This document shows positions 59,334 to 64,000 of a stretch of 64,000 bases of DNA, one piece after another. How positions within the stretch are numbered: the stretch's first letter is position 1; every line of letters begins with the position of its first letter. The stretch comes from Carboxydothermus islandicus. GTDB lineage: Bacteria > Bacillota > Z-2901 > Carboxydothermales > Carboxydothermaceae. A program made the position numbers and the translations under genes. The DNA is taken from NCBI RefSeq assembly GCF_001950325.1, contig NZ_BDJL01000035.1:1-64000 (forward strand). The letters are read 5' to 3'. A model generated the notes under the pieces. It ran no database searches and was not told the origin of the DNA. It was given only the letters and a program-made list of their open reading frames with translations.

Positions 59334-60244
59334 ATGAATATTTGGTTTTAAGCAAGGAAGTAAAAGAGGCTTTGGCTGAAAGTGCGCCGGTAGTGGCTTT
59401 AGAATCAACCATTATTGCACACGGTATGCCTCATCCGCAAAATGTAGAAACGGCATTAGCGGTAGAAAAAGCAGTTCGGGAAAATGGCGCCGTTCCGGCC
59501 ACTATTGCAGTTATTGGCGGACAAATTAAGGTAGGGTTGACTTGCGAGGAAATAGAGTATCTTGGAGAAAAGGGGCCGGAGGTTTTAAAAGTAAGCCGCC
59601 GGGACCTGCCGTATGTGGTAGCCAAAGGTTTGGATGGGGCGACTACGGTGGCGGCAACCATGTTTATTGCTGCAATGAGTGGCATAAAAGTTTTTGCTAC
59701 CGGTGGCATAGGTGGAGTTCACCGGGGAGGCGAAAAAAGTTTTGATATTTCTGCCGATTTACAGGAACTTGCGCGGACCAATGTGGCGGTGGTGTCGGCA
59801 GGAGTTAAGTCAATTTTAGATATTGGACTTACCCTTGAATATCTTGAAACCTATGGAGTTCCGGTAATAGGTTTTGGTACCGATGAGTTTCCCGCTTTTT
59901 ATACGCGGAAAAGCGGCTATAAGGTGCATATCACTGCTGATACTCCTGCGGAGCTTGCGCGTATTATTAAAGTTAAGTGGGATTTAGGTTTAAACGGAGG
60001 CGTAGTGGTGGCCAATCCGATACCTGAAGAATATTCTTTAGATTTTGAAGAAATTACCCGGGCGATAGATAGTGCGGTTTTGGAAGCGGAAGAAAAAGGG
60101 GTAAAAGGGAAGGAAGTAACTCCGTATTTGTTGGCTAAAGTAAAAGACATCACCGGCGGTAAAAGTTTGGAAGCCAATATTCAATTAGTGTTAAATAATG
60201 CCCGGCTTGCTGCTAAACTTGCAAAAGAACTAAGTAAACTATAA
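59330..60244 (+). CDS. psuG: Pseudouridine-5'-phosphate glycosidase
   Basis: A 304-residue enzyme matching PsuG: VVALESTIIAHGMPHPQN at the start, PATIAVIGGQIKVGL, VSRRDLPYVVAKGLDGATTVAATMF, FATGGIGGVHRGGEKSFDISADLQEL and GFGTDEFPAFYTRKSG. It splits pseudouridine 5'-phosphate to uracil and ribose 5-phosphate. Start overlaps the psuK stop. Confidence 0.95.
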   Translation: MNEYLVLSKEVKEALAESAPVVALESTIIAHGMPHPQNVETALAVEKAVRENGAVPATIAVIGGQIKVGLTCEEIEYLGEKGPEVLKVSRRDLPYVVAKGLDGATTVAATMFIAAMSGIKVFATGGIGGVHRGGEKSFDISADLQELARTNVAVVSAGVKSILDIGLTLEYLETYGVPVIGFGTDEFPAFYTRKSGYKVHITADTPAELARIIKVKWDLGLNGGVVVANPIPEEYSLDFEEITRAIDSAVLEAEEKGVKGKEVTPYLLAKVKDITGGKSLEANIQLVLNNARLAAKLAKELSKL

Positions 60245-60248
60245 AGTG

Positions 60249-60288
60249 AACTCCATGTCCGTAACTCTATTTCGGGCATGGAGTTTTT
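60249..60288 (+). terminator. Terminator after psuG
   Basis: AACTCCATGTCCG (60249-60261) pairs with CGGGCATGGAGTT (60273-60285), one wobble pair, followed by T residues. Confidence 0.85.
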
Positions 60289-60323
60289 GGTATATAATTA
60301 GGTTAAAAAATTGGGGGAATTAG

Positions 60324-60788
60324 ATGAAGCCGGAGATAATCTTTAAACCGGGATTTTTTTTAGTGGGAATGAAATATGAAGGGCGGAATGAAAAGGGAGA
60401 AATTTCAGAATTATGGAAAAAGTTTAGCGAAAAAATTTTTGAAATTAAAAATCGGGTAAATGAAAAAGAGTGCATAGGGCTTAGTATTTATAGCGAGAAG
60501 TTTTTTGCTACCGGTGAGTTTCTTTATTTGGCGGCGGTGGAAGTAACAAAGATAGAGGAGGTACCTGAAGAAATGGTTGCGGTAGAAGTAGATCCTGCCA
60601 GGTATGCGGTTTTTACCCTCCCGGCAGATCCGGATAAACTTCCAAAGTTAATCCACGATATCTACTGTCGCTACTTAAAGGAAGAGGGCTTAAAGCCGGT
60701 TGGTAATTATGATTTTGAACTTTATAACGAACGGTACCCCCCGAATCAAAAAGATTCTAAAATATATTTTTTTGTGCCGGTAGAATAA
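60324..60788 (+). CDS. GyrI-like small-molecule-binding protein
   Basis: A 154-residue protein with the AraC-effector/GyrI fold: FFLVGMKYEGRNEKGEI near the start, YLAAVEVTKIEEVPEEMVAV in the middle and VGNYDFELYNERYPPNQKDS, YFFVPV at the end. No DNA-binding domain is fused, so it is a stand-alone ligand binder. Its start follows GGGGGAA. It is 18 bases before the amidohydrolase gene. Confidence 0.82.
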   Translation: MKPEIIFKPGFFLVGMKYEGRNEKGEISELWKKFSEKIFEIKNRVNEKECIGLSIYSEKFFATGEFLYLAAVEVTKIEEVPEEMVAVEVDPARYAVFTLPADPDKLPKLIHDIYCRYLKEEGLKPVGNYDFELYNERYPPNQKDSKIYFFVPVE

Positions 60789-60806
60789 GGTAAAGGTTGG
60801 GAAGCT

Positions 60807-61622
60807 ATGGAGGAAAGAAAAATTATTGACGGTCATGTTCACTTACTGCCGGATAAGCTCATGCGGGCAATTTACCGGTGGTTTGAGGAAAATTTGAGCT
60901 GGAATATGCCGTTTAAGTACGATTTAGAGGGCTATATTAATTATTTGGAGTCTCTGGGAATTTCTGAAATGATGGTTTTGGGGTATGTTCATAAACCGGA
61001 AATGGGCCGGGGGTTAAACGAATGGTTAAATAATGTTAAAGAAAAGTACCCGCAGGTGAAGCCTTATTTGGCGGTCCATCAAGATGATCAGGATAAAGGG
61101 AAAATGGTGCGGGAATTTTTGGATAAGGGGTTTTTAGGAGTAAAAATTCACTGTTTTGTGCAAAAAGTTGGAGCCGATGACCCGAGATTTTTTGAAGTTT
61201 ATAAAATTTTAGCGGAAGAAGAAAAAGGGTTGGTTCTTCATGGAAGCGGTATGCCGGTAAAAGCGGAGTTTATATTTCCGGATCAGGTAAAGAAACTCCT
61301 TAAAGCTTTTCCGGGGATGAAAATTATGGTTGCTCATCTTGGTTTGCCCGATTATTTAAATGAGTATTTAAATCTGGTAGATAAGTACGAAAACCTCTGG
61401 CTCGATACGGCCTATGTCCTGGGAAATCCTAAATTTGATAATAAGTACTTGCGAAATGTTCTCTTAAATTATACGGAAAGGATTATTTTTGGAAGCGACT
61501 TTCCGATAATGGATTATTCGCCTGAATTGGCTTTGGAAGAGCTTTTTTCTTTTAACCTGGGGCGGGAGAAGGAAGATTTAATCTTGTTTAGAAATGCCGA
61601 GGAATTTATGGGCAGGGGTTAA
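60807..61622 (+). CDS. Amidohydrolase family protein
   Basis: A 271-residue TIM-barrel metalloenzyme of the amidohydrolase_2 type. Metal ligands: IIDGHVHLLP (HxH, near residue 10), LGVKIHCFVQ, LVLHGSGMP, KIMVAHLGLPDY and IIFGSDFPIMDYSPE (Asp). The substrate is unknown; many such proteins hydrolyse or decarboxylate small carboxylic or aromatic acids. It is 18 bases downstream of the GyrI-like gene with a weak ribosome binding site. Confidence 0.87.
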   Translation: MEERKIIDGHVHLLPDKLMRAIYRWFEENLSWNMPFKYDLEGYINYLESLGISEMMVLGYVHKPEMGRGLNEWLNNVKEKYPQVKPYLAVHQDDQDKGKMVREFLDKGFLGVKIHCFVQKVGADDPRFFEVYKILAEEEKGLVLHGSGMPVKAEFIFPDQVKKLLKAFPGMKIMVAHLGLPDYLNEYLNLVDKYENLWLDTAYVLGNPKFDNKYLRNVLLNYTERIIFGSDFPIMDYSPELALEELFSFNLGREKEDLILFRNAEEFMGRG

Positions 61623-61753
61623 ATTAAGGTATAATAAAAGAGTAGAAAAAGACTTAAAAGGGTTTTTAATTTATAAAACTGGAATATTATATGAAGGTTT
61701 TGAAAGAATAAAAGGTTTTATTTTAGAAATTCTTAACCAAGAAGGTGAAAAAG

Positions 61754-62203
61754 GTGTTTAAAAAAATTTTAGTGGGGATAGACGGCTCGGCTAAAGGGGA
61801 TAAGGCTTTGGAGATGGCTATTGGGCTTGCCAAAGAAAGTGGGGCTGAAATTCATCTTGTTCATGTAATCCCCTGGCCAAATTTACCCAATGTGTTTCCG
61901 CCTGGGGCGATTGCTTACGTGCCGGAATCGGTGATACAAGATCTTACAAATGAGCTTAAAGCTAAAGCAGAAAAGACCCTTAAGGAAAGGCTTTTAAAAG
62001 TCGAAGAGGCAGGAGTTAGCGGAAAAATTAAGGTGTTAGAGGGAGAGCCGGCCAGCGCCATTGTAAATTACGCCCAAGAAGAAGGAGTGGAGTTAATTGT
62101 AGTGGGCAATCGGGGGATTTCGGGGGTAAAGGAGCTGCTCTTAGGAAGTGTAAGCCATAAAGTATCGCAGCTTGCCCGTTGTCCGGTTTTGATTGTAAAG
62201 TAA
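61754..62203 (+). CDS. Universal stress protein (UspA family)
   Basis: A 149-residue UspA-fold protein: FKKILVGIDGSAKGDKALEM and the ATP-binding GNRGISGVKELLLGSVSHKV (G2xG9xGS/T). ATP-binding type. It acts in stress survival. GTG 61754 has AAGG eight bases upstream; GTG 61745 is an alternative. An AGGGACGGTTCT repeat follows at once (62209-62220). Confidence 0.92.
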   Translation: MFKKILVGIDGSAKGDKALEMAIGLAKESGAEIHLVHVIPWPNLPNVFPPGAIAYVPESVIQDLTNELKAKAEKTLKERLLKVEEAGVSGKIKVLEGEPASAIVNYAQEEGVELIVVGNRGISGVKELLLGSVSHKVSQLARCPVLIVK

Positions 62204-62208
62204 CCGTT

Positions 62209-62220
62209 AGGGACGGTTCT
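62209..62220. repeat. Single AGGGACGGTTCT repeat copy
   Basis: The same 12-mer as at 2579-2590 and 14017-14028, here six bases after the uspA stop. No inverted partner is close. Confidence 0.6.
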
Positions 62221-62363
62221 GAGAGGATACATTTAGAGAAGTGGTCATTGTGGCTACTTCTCCTTTATTTATGAAGGGAGAATAGCATAATGAATACGGG
62301 AAAAGGGCTTGGCCCCTAAAAAAAGTTTTGCGGAAATGTTAAAATAAAATTTGAAAATTTTGG

Positions 62364-63035
62364 TTACAAACTCCTTTGAAAAATCACCTTTTTTAGGGCT
62401 TCTAAGTCCCTTACAAAAATGCTCCTCTTGTTTACTTTAATAATTTTTTGAGCCTCAAACTCTTTTATTAAAGTAGCCAGCCTTTGCCGGGTGGCTCCAA
62501 TTAAATAGGCCAGTTCTTCTTTGGTCAAACCGGTATTTACCAGAATACCCTCCTCCTTGTGTATGCCTCGGTTGAGTGCCCAATGATATAAAAGATTGGC
62601 TAAACGAATTTTAGCTTCCATAAAAACCATTCGCTCAATTACATCCAAAGAGTGTTTTAATGCGTCTCCCAATACCCGAACCAACCCGTACATTAGCTCA
62701 GGATATCTTATCAACATTTCACGGAATGTATCTATCGGGATCAGCAGCATAACCGAGTTTTCAAGAGCCTGGCCAAAAGCACGGGTGTGGCCGCTGAAAA
62801 TATCTCCAGGCTCCAGCAAAGTAAGGATAAACTCATTACCGTCCGGGTAAGTGAGAAATACCTTGATCCGGCCTCTGGTAACTAAAAAAATATCCCTGGG
62901 GTAACGTCCGGGCGCAAAGGCCATTTCTTTTTTCTTAAGATGAATTTCTTTAAAACCTTTGATAAATTCTTTAAGCTTTTCCCCGGATAACCCGTCCAGC
63001 AATTTATTTTCAGTTTTAAAATAGAAGCTGCGCAA
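62364..63035 (-). CDS. CooA-like Crp/Fnr family regulator, Cys-to-Ser at haem site
   Basis: A 223-residue Crp/Fnr protein that aligns by eye with the CO sensor CooA (e.g. GDIFSGHTRAFGQALE against GDIFCTHTRAFIQAME remembered for C. hydrogenoformans CooA). The haem-ligand histidine is H83; the cysteine that binds ferric haem in CooA is S81. DNA-binding helix-turn-helix TKEELAYLIGATRQRLATLIKEF (about residues 168-192). It sits 119 bases downstream of a cooS gene on the same strand, so it is a probable CO- or redox-responsive regulator of CODH genes. In this organism a second CooA is known; I think this is it but do not assert the name. Confidence 0.85.
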   Translation of the reverse strand: MRSFYFKTENKLLDGLSGEKLKEFIKGFKEIHLKKKEMAFAPGRYPRDIFLVTRGRIKVFLTYPDGNEFILTLLEPGDIFSGHTRAFGQALENSVMLLIPIDTFREMLIRYPELMYGLVRVLGDALKHSLDVIERMVFMEAKIRLANLLYHWALNRGIHKEEGILVNTGLTKEELAYLIGATRQRLATLIKEFEAQKIIKVNKRSIFVRDLEALKKVIFQRSL

Positions 63036-63046
63036 TCAAATTCACC

Positions 63047-63105
63047 CCTATCACTATTCTACCATCGCGTCATAAATATAAAAACCTCGTTTCGGGTGTG
63101 ATAGG
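63047..63105. promoter_or_regulatory. Inverted repeat around the CooA-like gene's promoter
   Basis: CCTATCAC (63047-63054) and GTGATAGG (63098-63105) are perfect inverted arms 43 bases apart, between them a -10-like TAGAAT on the minus strand (63057-63062 region). They could be operator half-sites or a long hairpin; CooA boxes look different (TGTCR-type). Confidence 0.45.
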
Positions 63106-63137
63106 AAAAAAAATGCCCTCCTATTTGGGGAGGGGCA
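63106..63137 (-). terminator. Terminator of the second CooS gene
   Basis: On the minus strand TGCCCCTCC and GGAGGGCA (63137-63129 with 63121-63114) form a stem with one bulged base, followed by eight T (63113-63106). Confidence 0.8.
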
Positions 63138-63154
63138 GTATTGGTTATTTTCTT

Positions 63155-64000
63155 CTAATTACGCAACCCCAAGCTGGCCCGGCGTTCGTTGATAGCTGCA
63201 AGGAGCTTATCGGCTGCCGCTTCGGGATCGAGTTCGACAATAAAGTAGCCCCCGGTTATATCTTTGACGCTGTTCGTAAGGATTTGAGTTACTTGTAAAC
63301 TGCCTGTAACCGGCGGTAAAACACCAATGTGAGTAGGTAAGCCAATGGTTACGGCCCAGGTGCCGATTGCAACGGCTTTTTCGTGCATTGCCTCGGCGGC
63401 TGAGGCTACCACCGGAAGTCTATCTATATCTACCCCCAGCCGATTGGCCAATGCTCCAACTAAAGCCACTGCCCGGGAGTTATCCACACAGGAACCCATA
63501 TGGAGTACCGGTGGCAGAGGACCGCCTAAACCGTTGGCTTTTCCAATGGCAGTAAGTACCGCTTTAAGGCCGTCACCACACAGCTCTTCTACGTTGGCCG
63601 GATCCATAAAGCCGTGACGCATTAGAGCGCCAGCACCGCAGCCGGTGGCTACTACGAGAACATTCTCTTTGAGAAGTTTGCGAGCGATAGTGGTGAAGTT
63701 TTGATCCTGGGGAACTTTGATGTTGTTACAACCGGCGAAGAGACAGACACCCCGAATGTTACCGTTAACTACATTATCGATTAACGGTTTCAACGGATCT
63801 TGGGCGTCCAGTTTGCTGAGAGCATTGAGGATGGCTTCAGTAGAAAATCCTGCAACTACCTTAGTTTTTATATTGGGGATTTCGACCGGTTTACCTTTGC
63901 GGCGTTTAAAAGTATCGATGGCCAGGCGAAGGATTTGTTTGGCATTTTCAACGGCCGTTTCTTCGGTAAAATTCACGTGAGTTGCACCGGAAATTTTTGA
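63155..64000 (-). CDS. cooS-IV: CooS-type carbon monoxide dehydrogenase, C-terminal part (CooS-IV type)
   Basis: The frame is open to the window edge and begins SKISGATHVNFTEETAVENA, a close match to the middle of canonical Ni-CODH. Only the last 281 residues are visible: C-cluster cysteines in FAGCNNIK, VATGCGAGALMRHG and MGSCVDNSRA, and the lysine of EKAVAIGT are all present, followed by LPTHIGVLPP. Unlike the CooS at 2660, the motif part seen here is canonical. It is followed by a terminator and then the CooA-like gene. Which numbered CooS this is (IV by my recollection of gene order) rests on memory. Confidence 0.93.
   Translation of the reverse strand, partial: SKISGATHVNFTEETAVENAKQILRLAIDTFKRRKGKPVEIPNIKTKVVAGFSTEAILNALSKLDAQDPLKPLIDNVVNGNIRGVCLFAGCNNIKVPQDQNFTTIARKLLKENVLVVATGCGAGALMRHGFMDPANVEELCGDGLKAVLTAIGKANGLGGPLPPVLHMGSCVDNSRAVALVGALANRLGVDIDRLPVVASAAEAMHEKAVAIGTWAVTIGLPTHIGVLPPVTGSLQVTQILTNSVKDITGGYFIVELDPEAAADKLLAAINERRASLGLRN

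Overview
The window comes from a low-GC, thermophilic, CO-metabolising, spore-lineage Firmicute. It carries two CooS-type carbon monoxide dehydrogenase genes, a CooA-like regulator, corrinoid methyl-transfer genes, a spore-type Lon protease and the sigma-G inhibitor Gin. The CooS, CooA and flanking proteins match what I remember of Carboxydothermus hydrogenoformans, in the origin-proximal part of its chromosome. That species call is from memory, not from a search.

Layout. 1-1265: a TnpB fragment and a broken IS110 transposase. 1459-4549 (minus): DUF951, MscS and a stand-alone CooS whose active-site cysteine is replaced by glutamate. 4720-10495: rpsF-ssb-rpsR, yybS, rplI, lonC, dnaB. 10663-14010: a P-loop protein followed by a four-subunit 2-oxoacid:ferredoxin oxidoreductase. 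14017-14956: a REP-associated (RAYT-like) transposase between palindromic repeats that recur elsewhere in the window. 14955-22285: subtilisin-like protease, gin, basic amino-acid decarboxylase, tmk, holB, ricT, yabA, a methyltransferase, rsmI.

22320-29269 is the most unusual accessory block. A minus-strand set encodes a HlyD-like adaptor, a small membrane cytochrome b candidate with two HX13H pairs, a 20-haem c-type cytochrome and a small anchored protein. A plus-strand set encodes three secreted proteins built from FlgD-type Ig repeats, two of them sharing an odd Met-rich insert, with a highly structured intergenic element between them. I read this as a candidate cell-surface electron-transfer system.

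29396-45026: BON protein, HtrA, rlmH, D-serine dehydratase, an NSS transporter, a large membrane-anchored glycosidase-like protein, a nuclease-helicase, HIT, DUF4236, a VWA protein divergent from an XRE regulator, and two nucleotidyltransferase/HEPN pairs. 45038-54359 is a corrinoid methyltransferase cluster: DUF1638, GntR/UTRA regulator, two corrinoid proteins, two UroD-fold methyltransferases, a pterin methyltransferase, a RACo-type activator and an MFS exporter. Two GTNTANAC-type operators suggest the GntR protein controls it.

54500-62203: a two-terminator leader before glnB-amt, an AGCS symporter, psuK-psuG, a GyrI-like protein, an amidohydrolase and UspA. 62364-64000: a CooA-like regulator lacking the ferric-haem cysteine, downstream of the 3' part of a second, canonical CooS that runs off the window. 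I noticed no rRNA, tRNA or CRISPR array.
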